NCBI GenBank assembly: GCA_902586485.1
Contig: CACIHO010000001.1
Coordinates: 1 to 64,000, forward strand
Direction of reading: 5' to 3'
DNA length: 64,000 bases
Source of the DNA: an uncultured Pelagibacteraceae bacterium
GTDB lineage: Bacteria; Pseudomonadota; Alphaproteobacteria; Pelagibacterales; Pelagibacteraceae
The notes under the pieces are model-generated. The model was not told where the DNA came from and made no database searches. It worked only from the letters and a program-made list of their open reading frames with translations. The translations under genes were made by a program, and so were the position numbers. Shown in pieces: positions 54,601-62,013 of the stretch. Each line of letters begins with the position of its first letter. Position 1 is the first letter of the stretch.

Positions 54601-55347
54601 CTAATTTTTATGCTTAACCATTGCTGAATGAGCCAAAATTAAGTTAGGATCTAAAAATACTTTTGAAGATTTTACATTTTCAAATGATTTGAATGCAAAA
54701 ATCGCAATGGGGAGTTCTGTACAACCTAAAATAATCTTTTTACACTTCAATTTAAGTAAGGAGTCAATTGCAGGTTTAATTGCCTTTGCAGCAGCTTTAA
54801 CATTTCCCATTTTAACTAATTTAATAGCTTTATTAACGGACAATTTTTGTATTTTTTTAGATGGCTCTATTAATTGATAATCTTTGTCAAAAAATTTTCG
54901 ATAAACTCCAGTTTTAAGAGTACCCTCTGTTGCTAAGAGACCAATTTTAGAGTTTTTCTTACATTTTTTTTTAGTAAATCTGAATACTTCTTTTGGCATA
55001 TTGATTATTGGAATATTAATTTTATTTTGTAAATCATCAAACCAATAATGAGCAGTATTACAGGGTATAACTATAAATTTACATTTATTCTTCTCTAAAA
55101 GCTTACAACCTTTAAGCAAGCTTTTTAAAACTTTGTTATATTTTTCCCTACTTGTTTTATTTGTGGTTTTGTTTGAAAGATTTTTAGTTTGAGAGCCTAT
55201 AGATTCAGGTCTACCAGGAATATTCGATTTATTATAAAGTAAAAATAATGGATACTCTTGATCAATTTTTCCTCTATTAAGTACAGCAAGCTTGTTACAA
55301 AAATCAAGACCAGCTTGTGTTCCCATTCCACCTAAAATTCCAATCAT
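54601..55347 (-). CDS. Aspartate/glutamate racemase-family protein
   Basis: Cofactor-independent racemase fold, 248 residues. GILGGMGTQAGLDF opens the protein; the two catalytic cysteines are Cys96 in VIPCNTAHYW and Cys209 in LGCTELPIA. This pattern fits aspartate racemase-like enzymes rather than MurI. Substrate might be aspartate, glutamate or a hydantoin-type compound. Its upstream side is the long stem-loop after the cold shock gene, so it may be read partly from there or from its own promoter in the 140-base gap. Confidence 0.8.
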   Translation of the reverse strand: MIGILGGMGTQAGLDFCNKLAVLNRGKIDQEYPLFLLYNKSNIPGRPESIGSQTKNLSNKTTNKTSREKYNKVLKSLLKGCKLLEKNKCKFIVIPCNTAHYWFDDLQNKINIPIINMPKEVFRFTKKKCKKNSKIGLLATEGTLKTGVYRKFFDKDYQLIEPSKKIQKLSVNKAIKLVKMGNVKAAAKAIKPAIDSLLKLKCKKIILGCTELPIAIFAFKSFENVKSSKVFLDPNLILAHSAMVKHKN

Positions 55348-55424
55348 AATTTTGAATAACTTATTAATTTTATAATTTAAATTTATAATTAATAAATATG
55401 TTTAAAGGTTGTTATTTTATAAGG

Positions 55425-55475
55425 TATTGGCTGAATAATAAATTTACTAAAGTAAAATAAATTTTTCAGCCAATA
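55425..55475 (-). other. Long inverted repeat downstream of the cold shock gene
   Basis: TATTGGCTGA (55425-55434) pairs with TCAGCCAATA (55466-55475). The AT-rich inner arms, ATAATAAATTTAC and GTAAAATAAATTTT, also nearly pair. It starts about a dozen bases after the csp stop. It lacks a T-run on either strand, so it looks more like a transcript-end stabiliser or a bidirectional stop than a classical terminator. Confidence 0.7.
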
Positions 55476-55487
55476 GGAAGTGTGAAA

Positions 55488-55694
55488 TTATGCAGTTTTT
55501 AAGTTAACTGCTGAAGGACCTTTAGGACCATCTTCAACATCGAAAGTCAAAGCTTGACCCTCATCTAAACCGTTCATACCAGCATCTCTTACTGCTGAAA
55601 CATGTACAAACACATCTTTTTCTTTATCTTCTCTTTCAATAAAACCAAAACCTTTGGTTGGATTGAACCATTTTACTTTACCTTGTAGACTCAT
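55488..55694 (-). CDS. cspA: Cold shock protein (CspA family)
   Basis: Single OB-fold RNA chaperone, 68 residues, cytosolic. RNP1 is KGFGFIE (from 14) and RNP2 VFVHVSAV (from 28); the C-terminus [13 protein letters not shown] is standard. The 5' region (55695-55810) holds a near-perfect inverted repeat and a TTGACA box, consistent with a structured leader as in other csp genes. A stem-loop follows the stop. Highly likely to be strongly expressed. Confidence 0.95.
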   Translation of the reverse strand: MSLQGKVKWFNPTKGFGFIEREDKEKDVFVHVSAVRDAGMNGLDEGQALTFDVEDGPKGPSAVNLKTA

Positions 55695-55724
55695 ATTTAT
55701 CTTCTTACTTTATGTTATATTAAA

Positions 55725-55781
55725 TTATTACTTATAATTAAGTAATAATGGATTTCTTTAAGTTTTATTGGGTTTTGTCAA
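55725..55781 (-). promoter_or_regulatory. Leader of the cold shock gene: inverted repeat and -35-like box
   Basis: TTATTACTTA (55725-55734) and TAAGTAATAA (55739-55748) form a perfect 10-bp inverted repeat with a 4-base loop, 31 bases before the csp ATG. Upstream on the minus strand is a consensus TTGACA (55781-55776), though the -10 region is weak. The repeat may be an operator or a temperature-sensitive leader hairpin. Low-GC sequence makes chance repeats common, so this is tentative. Confidence 0.42.
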
Positions 55782-55810
55782 CAAAATAGATCATTAATTA
55801 AACAATTATT

Positions 55811-56278
55811 TTAAATATCGTTAATAAGCTTAGTTAAATAAACAGAATTAATATCTTCTTTATAGTGCGCAAAAGGTTCGCACAGTGTAAAACCAGTTTT
55901 TTTGAAAAGTTTTCTTGCTGGTATAAAAAAATCCCCTGCACCTGTTTCAATACTTAATCTTTTAATTTTAAGCTTTTTGGCTTCATTGATTAAATGATTA
56001 ATTACATTAATTCCTTTACCTTGCTCTCTAAAATTGTCGTGAATTCTTATAGATTTAAATTCTCCATGTTGTTTATCTAAAAATTTTAAAGCACCACAAC
56101 CGATAAGTTTTTTATCATCCCACAAACTCCAAAATTTAATTGATGGTACTTTTAAGCCAGAAATATCCAATACATGCGCACTTCCTTCTGGAGAGGCAGC
56201 TCTAAGCTCAACAAAATGTTTAGTTAGAAGCTCATTAACCTCTGGATTTTCAAAATTACCTTCTATTGAATTTAACAT
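55811..56278 (-). CDS. GNAT-family N-acetyltransferase
   Basis: A 155-residue GNAT protein with the acetyl-CoA motif IRIHDNFREQGKGINVINHL, then RLSIETGAGDFFIPARKLFKKTGF at the C-terminal half. It resembles the YhfO/PanM-like small acetyltransferases; the acceptor is unknown. It is directly downstream of purK (0-base gap) in the same operon. Confidence 0.8.
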   Translation of the reverse strand: MLNSIEGNFENPEVNELLTKHFVELRAASPEGSAHVLDISGLKVPSIKFWSLWDDKKLIGCGALKFLDKQHGEFKSIRIHDNFREQGKGINVINHLINEAKKLKIKRLSIETGAGDFFIPARKLFKKTGFTLCEPFAHYKEDINSVYLTKLINDI

Positions 56279-57325
56279 TTATACTAAAGTTGTGATATGA
56301 CCCATTTTTCTTTTTTCTTTTATATCTTTTTTTAAATAATCAAAGAAAAATTCATTATCATTAAATTTTTGTATGTTTCTATACTGAGTAATTTGATCGC
56401 CAAGCAAATTCATCATTTTAGCATTAGATATTTTTTTTAAAGGAATTTGCTCTAAACCACATACAGCTCTTACATGATTTTCAAATTGACTCACATTAAA
56501 AGCATTTATTGTTAAATGTCCTGAGTTATGTACTCTTGGTGCAATCTCATTAACATAGAGATTATCATTTCTGTCAATAAAAAATTCTACACATAAAGTT
56601 CCTACATATTTAAGCTCTTCGGCAATTAGCATTGCCCAATCTTTAGATTGATTAAAAATCTTTTCATTAATCTCAGCAGGTATTTTTGAATATTTTAAAA
56701 TTTGATCTTCGTGCAAGTTTTCTATTGGTTCATAAATTTCATATTTATTATTACTAAACCTTGTAATTATAATTGAAATCTCTTTTTTTAATTTAACAAG
56801 TTTTTCAAGAATATATGCTTTTGAAAAATCAATATTCAATGAATTAAGTTCATCGCCTGATTTAATTGGATATTGACCTTTACCGTCATAACCTAGTGTT
56901 GTTGTTTTTAATATTCCTGGTAAAAAATCTTCTAAAGCATCTATGTCAGATTTTTTTTCAATTGAAACATATCTTGTTGTTCTAATATTTAAATTATTAA
57001 CAAAATCTTTTTCAGCCAATCGATGTTGAATTAATCTGTTAACTGAAGGCTTTGGCAAAACAGGTTTAAATTTGTTTATTTCATTTAATGTTTCAAATGG
57101 AATATTTTCAAATTCAAAGGTTACTAAATCAACTTGATTAATAAATTCTGATATTTTTTCTTTATTATCATAACTTCCTGTAACAAATTGATTGCAAAAA
57201 TTTTGTGCTGGCGCATCTATATCATCACAAAAAACAACAGTTTTAACATTTAATTTTTTAGCTGCTATTGCAAGCATACTTCCAAGTTGACCACCCCCAA
57301 TGATACCAAGAGTAATTTCTGACAT
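56279..57325 (-). CDS. purK: 5-(carboxyamino)imidazole ribonucleotide synthase
   Basis: ATP-grasp enzyme of purine synthesis that carboxylates AIR to N5-CAIR, 348 residues. The N-terminal GIIGGGQLGSMLAIAAKKL, then TRYVSIEKKSD and GYDGKGQYPIKS (nucleotide loop), EKLVKLKKEISIII and NEIAPRVHNSGHLTINA are diagnostic. Its start follows purE by one base. The conserved order purE-purK confirms the call. Confidence 0.95.
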   Translation of the reverse strand: MSEITLGIIGGGQLGSMLAIAAKKLNVKTVVFCDDIDAPAQNFCNQFVTGSYDNKEKISEFINQVDLVTFEFENIPFETLNEINKFKPVLPKPSVNRLIQHRLAEKDFVNNLNIRTTRYVSIEKKSDIDALEDFLPGILKTTTLGYDGKGQYPIKSGDELNSLNIDFSKAYILEKLVKLKKEISIIITRFSNNKYEIYEPIENLHEDQILKYSKIPAEINEKIFNQSKDWAMLIAEELKYVGTLCVEFFIDRNDNLYVNEIAPRVHNSGHLTINAFNVSQFENHVRAVCGLEQIPLKKISNAKMMNLLGDQITQYRNIQKFNDNEFFFDYLKKDIKEKRKMGHITTLV

Positions 57326-57326
57326 T

Positions 57327-57818
57327 TTATTTTGGAGATTTCTTTACTGATTTAGTTTGTGATGTTCTAAAATTTTTAAGTTTTTTTCGAACATTTGAAT
57401 TATTATTAGCAATTATTGCTGCTGCTAATAAAGCAGCATTAATAGCGCCGTCCTCTCCTATAGCAAGCGTTCCTACAGGAATTCCTTTAGGCATTTGTGC
57501 AATTGATAACAAACTATCCAAACCTTTAAGTTTTTTACTTTCAACAGGAACACCAAGTACTGGTACATGTGTAAGAGCTGATACCATACCTGGAAGATGA
57601 GCAGATCCCCCAGCACCTGCAATAATTACTCCTATATTATTTTGTTCAACTTTTGCAGCATATTCATACATTCTTTGTGGTGTTCTGTGAGCAGATATAA
57701 TTTTTGTTTCAAATGAAACTCCAATTTTTTTTAAGGTTTTTTCGGCTAGTTTCATTACTTTATGGTCAGATTGACTTCCCATTATGATTGAAACTTTTAA
57801 TTTACTATTTTTTTTCAT
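57327..57818 (-). CDS. purE: 5-(carboxyamino)imidazole ribonucleotide mutase
   Basis: Class I PurE, 163 residues, which converts N5-CAIR to CAIR. The active-site stretch IMGSQSDHKVM (from 12), SAHRTPQRMYEYA and GAGGSAHLPGMVSALTHVPVLGVPV are complete. Lys-rich tail at the C-terminus. First gene of the purE-purK-GNAT unit, divergent from the dipeptidase-like gene across about 95 bases. Confidence 0.96.
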   Translation of the reverse strand: MKKNSKLKVSIIMGSQSDHKVMKLAEKTLKKIGVSFETKIISAHRTPQRMYEYAAKVEQNNIGVIIAGAGGSAHLPGMVSALTHVPVLGVPVESKKLKGLDSLLSIAQMPKGIPVGTLAIGEDGAINAALLAAAIIANNNSNVRKKLKNFRTSQTKSVKKSPK

Positions 57819-57912
57819 GAAAATTGATCAATCTGTTTATTTCAAAATTAACTTAAAATTTCAATAAAATTAATAGTATTTAAAATACATATTGATTAGA
57901 GTTAAGCCTACT

Positions 57913-58878
57913 ATGAATTATAAAATCGATAATCTTCAATATTGTAATTGGTCTAGGAAAATCTTTGAGATCAATAGATCTGCCGGATTAGATGCTGTAC
58001 ATGTTACCATTGTCTACCATGAAGATTTTGATGAATTACAACTTGAAATTAAAAAATGGGAAAAATTATTTCAAGAAAATTCTGATTTAATTTTTCTTGG
58101 TAAGAATTCCCAAGATATTGATAAAGCTAATAAAGAAAACAAAACTGCAATATTTTTTGGTTTTCAAAACTGTTCACCAATTGAAGATGACATAAATCTT
58201 GTTGAAAAGGTTCATCAATTAGGATGCAGATTTATGCAACTTACTTATAATAACCAGTCTTTGCTAGCAACAGGTTGTTATGAAAAAGTAGATAGCGGAG
58301 TTACAAATTTTGGACGTGAGGTTATAAGAGAAATGAATAGAGTTGGCCTCGTGGTAGACATGTCACATTCTGCAGAAAAAAGTACTCTAGATGCAATCGA
58401 ATTCAGTGAAAAACCAATAGCAATTACTCATGCGAATCCTTCTTTTTGGCATCCAGCTAAAAGAAATAAATCCTCAGATTTATTAAAAATTTTGAGTGAT
58501 AGTGGTGGTATGTTGGGTTTATCATTATACCCTCATCACTTAAAAGATAACACAAATTGTACTCTGGATAGTTTTTGTGAAATGGTGGCAAAAACAGCTG
58601 AAATAATGGATGTAAAAAAAATAGGAATAGGATCAGATCTTTGTTTAGATCATCCAGATACTGTTGTTGAATGGATGAGAAATGGTTCTTGGTCTAAAAG
58701 TAAAAATTATGGTGAAGGTTCGAAAAATAAACCAGGTTTTCCTAAACAACCCGAATGGTTTCCTGATGCAAGAGGGTTCTCAAATATTGAAAAAGGTCTA
58801 AAAAAAGCAGGTTTTTCAGATACCGAGACACATGGAATACTTGGAAATAACTGGTACAGTTTTTATAAAACTATTTAA
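57913..58878 (+). CDS. M19 membrane-dipeptidase-like protein
   Basis: Amidohydrolase-fold protein of the renal dipeptidase (M19) family, 321 residues from ATG 57913; a TTG at 57892 could add seven residues. DMSH (His152), THANPSF (His173) and GIGSDLCLDHP are typical. Two usual metal ligands look altered: the N-terminal HxD is absent, and the Glu-containing motif reads GFQNCSPIED. This GFQN subgroup seems distinct from true dipeptidases. It starts an operon with an unknown 553-residue protein, a DUF3726-like protein and a 55-residue CxxC protein, with gaps of 2 bases or less. Related M19 genes sit in dimethylglycine catabolic clusters of Pseudomonas, as I recall. Confidence 0.76.
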   Translation: MNYKIDNLQYCNWSRKIFEINRSAGLDAVHVTIVYHEDFDELQLEIKKWEKLFQENSDLIFLGKNSQDIDKANKENKTAIFFGFQNCSPIEDDINLVEKVHQLGCRFMQLTYNNQSLLATGCYEKVDSGVTNFGREVIREMNRVGLVVDMSHSAEKSTLDAIEFSEKPIAITHANPSFWHPAKRNKSSDLLKILSDSGGMLGLSLYPHHLKDNTNCTLDSFCEMVAKTAEIMDVKKIGIGSDLCLDHPDTVVEWMRNGSWSKSKNYGEGSKNKPGFPKQPEWFPDARGFSNIEKGLKKAGFSDTETHGILGNNWYSFYKTI

Positions 58879-58880
58879 TT

Positions 58881-60542
58881 ATGAAAGTTCAATTAAGAGA
58901 CCCGAATAAGATAATGAAATTATCAAGGCTAGGATCTTTTCATCAATCAAAATTATCTTTTTTAAGAAGTTTTCTTAATGAATTTAAAGAGTGGGATTAT
59001 AAGAGAGATTTGTTTAATTTAAATGAAAATGGTTTTGGAGAAGCTGTTTATTCATTAACAAAAAATAAAAGAGTTTATTCTTTAATTTGTTTTGCAAATG
59101 AAATCAAAGATAAAGAAAGATCAGACAGAGTTATTGCAACAAAATGGGATGCAGCTTTTACATTACATGATGGAGTTCCTACAAAAAAAGACATTGAAAG
59201 ATTAAAAAATGAAGTTCCAAAACAAGAAGTTGGAAGACTTTCTTATAAAGAATTAACTTTATCGAGAGCAAACAAATCAATAAGAATTTATAATCATGTA
59301 CTTGAAAGTTTGAGCAAAGGTAAGCAGCCAGATTTAAACTTATTATCAAAAGTAGGCTATTTATATAGGACTACAGCAGTATATGGCTCAGGCAAATTTG
59401 GTCTTGCAGATCGATTCAGAATTAAAAATCGTGAAGAAATTAATGGTCCATTCAGATTAGAAATGATGTTGGTTTATTTGGTAAGACAATTTACTTTTGA
59501 TCAAGTTAATCATGTTGCTTATCATAAAAATCCAAAAACAGCTGTTAAGCTAGATGATAATATTTGTAAAAACTTAGGAATAGGTAATTCCACAGGCTTG
59601 GGTATGGCTCCATTTATAGTCAATCATCCAACTTTATTAAATAATTGGATTTTAAGTAGAGAAAAAGCACTTAAGAAAATTAGAGAAATCAAAGATGTAG
59701 AAAGTCAAGATAGCGATTTGTTTATAGATTGTGTAAAAAAATCATTAAAAAATATTACAAGCTGGAATACTGATAGCGAATATCAGCAAAAAAAAATTTC
59801 TTCATTATTAAAGGATGTTGAAAAATTCTTAAATTTTATAGATAAAGATTTTAATTTTAAGAGCGAATATCCTTTTAACAAAATATATCAATGGTTAGAG
59901 GACAATACTTGTGAGGAATGCATTGAATACATAGTGTCAATAATGATGGAACCTTACAACGATATTATAAATCCTTTGGTAAAAGAAATGAGTTCAGACG
60001 AAGAAAAATATTTTAATATTCCAACGTATAGAAAAGTTGAAGAATTGCGTAATATAATTGAAGCAAAGTATCCTTATATTTTAGATATTAATTTTGAAGA
60101 AAAAGAAAATAATAAAAACTTTTGGTTTATTTCAAAAAATAAAGAAGAACCTAGATTGGCGGATCGTTTTGAAGAACATGGATCAGAATTAGAACAGCCT
60201 TTAGCAATAGCAAGAGATATAAAAAAACTTTATGACAAATTATTAGTTTCAAAAAATAGTTTAACTATTGCTGAGTTTTTAACATCAAATTCTGAGTTAA
60301 GACATGTTGTAAGAAGAGCGTTCATTGCAGAAAAATTTCCTTATTCAGAAATACAAGATAATACAATTGGTAAAGATTTAATGCCAATTGATATGCTAAG
60401 ACTAAAATTATCTTTTTTTGGGGCATTAAAATTTGATCCACGATCTGACAAATGGTTAAGAATTTGCATGTTCCAAGGTGCTCCACTTCCAAATGAGTTA
60501 AAAAGTTATGACGAGCAGTGGGTATATAAAACCAATATTTAA
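58881..60542 (+). CDS. Unknown large conserved protein (553 aa)
   Basis: No family recognised. Soluble, mostly helical, no signal peptide. Ordered features: MKVQLRDPNKIMKLSRLGSF (1-20), a strand-rich part with VIATKWDAAFTLHDGVPTKK, VYGSGKFGLADRFRI (basic, Gly-rich loop), a helical centre, GIGNSTGLGMAPF, and a C-terminal EPRLADRFEEHGSEL. The short Gly-rich motifs and charged pairs suggest an enzyme or nucleotide-binding protein, but no known loop fits. It starts 2 bases after the dipeptidase-like gene and ends 2 bases before the DUF3726-like gene, so the three products are likely functional partners. Confidence 0.66.
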   Translation: MKVQLRDPNKIMKLSRLGSFHQSKLSFLRSFLNEFKEWDYKRDLFNLNENGFGEAVYSLTKNKRVYSLICFANEIKDKERSDRVIATKWDAAFTLHDGVPTKKDIERLKNEVPKQEVGRLSYKELTLSRANKSIRIYNHVLESLSKGKQPDLNLLSKVGYLYRTTAVYGSGKFGLADRFRIKNREEINGPFRLEMMLVYLVRQFTFDQVNHVAYHKNPKTAVKLDDNICKNLGIGNSTGLGMAPFIVNHPTLLNNWILSREKALKKIREIKDVESQDSDLFIDCVKKSLKNITSWNTDSEYQQKKISSLLKDVEKFLNFIDKDFNFKSEYPFNKIYQWLEDNTCEECIEYIVSIMMEPYNDIINPLVKEMSSDEEKYFNIPTYRKVEELRNIIEAKYPYILDINFEEKENNKNFWFISKNKEEPRLADRFEEHGSELEQPLAIARDIKKLYDKLLVSKNSLTIAEFLTSNSELRHVVRRAFIAEKFPYSEIQDNTIGKDLMPIDMLRLKLSFFGALKFDPRSDKWLRICMFQGAPLPNELKSYDEQWVYKTNI

Positions 60543-60544
60543 TA

Positions 60545-61156
60545 ATGAAATCACTGAGTGAAATTGAAACTACTGTTAAAAGAGCTTCAAAGGCAGCAGG
60601 ATATTCTTGGGGAGTTTCTGAGGAAACAGGAAAAAGTATAAGGTTGTTAGAGTTATTTAGTTTACCGGGTATTAAGCACCTTAATGAATATTTTAATGAA
60701 AAAAACAAAAGTAAATTTGAAAATTTAAATTTAATTAGTGAAGATAACTCTTCATCAAAAAATCCTTACTGCCCAATTACTTTAGGTGTTAGTTTTTTAG
60801 ATCAAATAAATGTTTTAGAAAATTTAAAAAAAATTGAATTCAAAAATGTTGCTTATCCAATAATTTTTATTTCCTTTATAAGTCGTTCATCAGAAATTAT
60901 TGGAAAAAAAATTTATGTAAAAATGGATGAAAAAAAAATTTTACTAAATTTAAATGTAAATATAAGTTCAAATTTTATTGAACAAGAATTTCCAAAATTT
61001 GTGAATACAATTGAGGTAAATCTACTCGAAAATGAAGACAACTTTACAGACGATGAATGGAATAATTTATACAAGTTATCTGAAGAAACCTTTGTCGAAG
61101 AAAGCGACAGTTTAAAAGAAGGTGCGGCAGGTGCTGGTTTGACTGATAATGACTGA
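60545..61156 (+). CDS. DUF3726-like protein
   Basis: A 203-residue protein whose start, SEIETTVKRASKAAGYSWGVSEETGKSIRLLELF, fits the DUF3726 pattern (helix, AxGxxWGxxEEAG, helix). It ends in a Gly/Ala-rich EGAAGAGLTDND tail. No signal peptide or membrane segment is seen. Function unknown. It overlaps the 55-residue CxxC gene by 8 bases and follows the 553-residue gene by 2, so is tightly coupled to both. Confidence 0.66.
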   Translation: MKSLSEIETTVKRASKAAGYSWGVSEETGKSIRLLELFSLPGIKHLNEYFNEKNKSKFENLNLISEDNSSSKNPYCPITLGVSFLDQINVLENLKKIEFKNVAYPIIFISFISRSSEIIGKKIYVKMDEKKILLNLNVNISSNFIEQEFPKFVNTIEVNLLENEDNFTDDEWNNLYKLSEETFVEESDSLKEGAAGAGLTDND

Positions 61157-61316
61157 TAAAACTGATGAAAAATATCTTAATACAGATACTGAAGAATTAA
61201 ACAATATTTGTGATGAATGCAAAGAGGAAGACGAGAGTGTCACTCAAAATTTAATTCTTACTGGATTTAAATTATGTAAATCTTGTAGAGTATCTAAGAC
61301 GATTTTTCCTCTTTAA
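61149..61316 (+). CDS. Small zinc-ribbon-like protein (55 aa)
   Basis: Short gene, ATG at 61149 inside the DUF3726-like gene's end and TAA at 61314-61316. The 55-residue product is acidic at the start (MTDKTDEKYLNTDTEELNN) and contains two CxxC pairs, Cys21/Cys24 (CDEC) and Cys43/Cys46 (CKSC), the pattern of a zinc ribbon. The four cysteines in so short a protein, exact overlap with the upstream gene and shared reading direction argue for a real gene. It ends 4 bases into the convergent Yip1-like gene. No assigned function. Confidence 0.68.
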   Translation: MTDKTDEKYLNTDTEELNNICDECKEEDESVTQNLILTGFKLCKSCRVSKTIFPL

Positions 61317-61858
61317 CTGATTTGACTAACTGGAAGCATATTCATTCTACTCATCACAAACGAGATAGATAAAAATGCAATAATTAAAAAAGATAAAAGT
61401 ACAATCCCAAAAGATTTAAAATTAGATTTTAAACTTAGCATTTGTTTTGTTGAAATTATTAAACCTGCAAAAATCCAAAACTGGGTAAGAAAAATTATTG
61501 GTATCATTAAATCCGGTGTGACTGCAAAAAATCTTAATAAACCAGGAGCATGCGCAAATCCAACAGCTGTTAAAACTTTTTTGAATGAAACTTTGGTTTG
61601 TTTATCAGGAAATAATTTCACTCCAATTACAAAAATAAAAATCGCCCATATTAGCCAAGTAATTATTGCAGTTAGACCAGACATTGCAATGGCTGTTTTA
61701 ATAATCGTATTTGCTGCTACTGCTCCAGCAATACCATCTAGTATCATTATTATCCCAGCAAAGTAAATTGACGCTTCTCCAAAATTTTTATTATCTGAAT
61801 AAAGAGTTTTGTCTAATTTTATTGACTTAAAAATTATATTTAAAAATTCAGCAAACAT
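61313..61858 (-). CDS. Yip1-family membrane protein
   Basis: A 181-residue integral membrane protein with about five helices (for example SIYFAGIIMILDGIAGAVAA and ITWLIWAIFIFVIGVKLF). The motif KVLTAVGFAHAPGLLRFFAV is typical of bacterial Yip1-domain proteins. Function unknown. The start overlaps the stop of the 36-residue gene upstream by one base (TAATG), so it is translationally coupled to it. Confidence 0.72.
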   Translation of the reverse strand: MFAEFLNIIFKSIKLDKTLYSDNKNFGEASIYFAGIIMILDGIAGAVAANTIIKTAIAMSGLTAIITWLIWAIFIFVIGVKLFPDKQTKVSFKKVLTAVGFAHAPGLLRFFAVTPDLMIPIIFLTQFWIFAGLIISTKQMLSLKSNFKSFGIVLLSFLIIAFLSISFVMSRMNMLPVSQIS

Positions 61859-61968
61859 TATTTTTTTCTGTTTTTATTTTTTTGAGCTTTATATGAAACA
61901 ATTAATGGAAATATTATTAAAGCAATAGCGATGATAATGCAAACTGCTATTAAAAAACTTTTGGTCAT
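61858..61968 (-). CDS. Small membrane protein coupled to the Yip1-like gene (36 aa)
   Basis: Short gene from ATG 61968 to TAA 61860-61858; the A of the stop is the A of the next ATG. The product has one hydrophobic segment (about 4-25, including FLIAVCIIIAIALIIFPLIV) and a Lys-rich tail (KAQKNKNRKK), which predicts an inner-membrane protein with positive tail inside. It lies between the terminator of the GcvT-like gene and the Yip1-like gene. Coupling and clean composition support it, but proteins this short need direct evidence. Confidence 0.52.
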   Translation of the reverse strand: MTKSFLIAVCIIIAIALIIFPLIVSYKAQKNKNRKK

Positions 61969-61976
61969 TAGAATTG

Positions 61977-62003
61977 AAAAGGGGAGCTGAAATTAGCTCC
62001 CCC
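61977..62003 (-). terminator. Intrinsic terminator after the GcvT-like gene
   Basis: GGGGAGCT (minus strand, 62002-61995) pairs with AGCTCCCC (61988-61981), loop AATTTC, followed by TTTTC. The T-run is short, so termination may be partial. It sits 10 bases after the GcvT-like gene stop and 13 bases before the ATG of the 36-residue gene. Confidence 0.82.
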
Positions 62004-62013
62004 ATAATAAATT

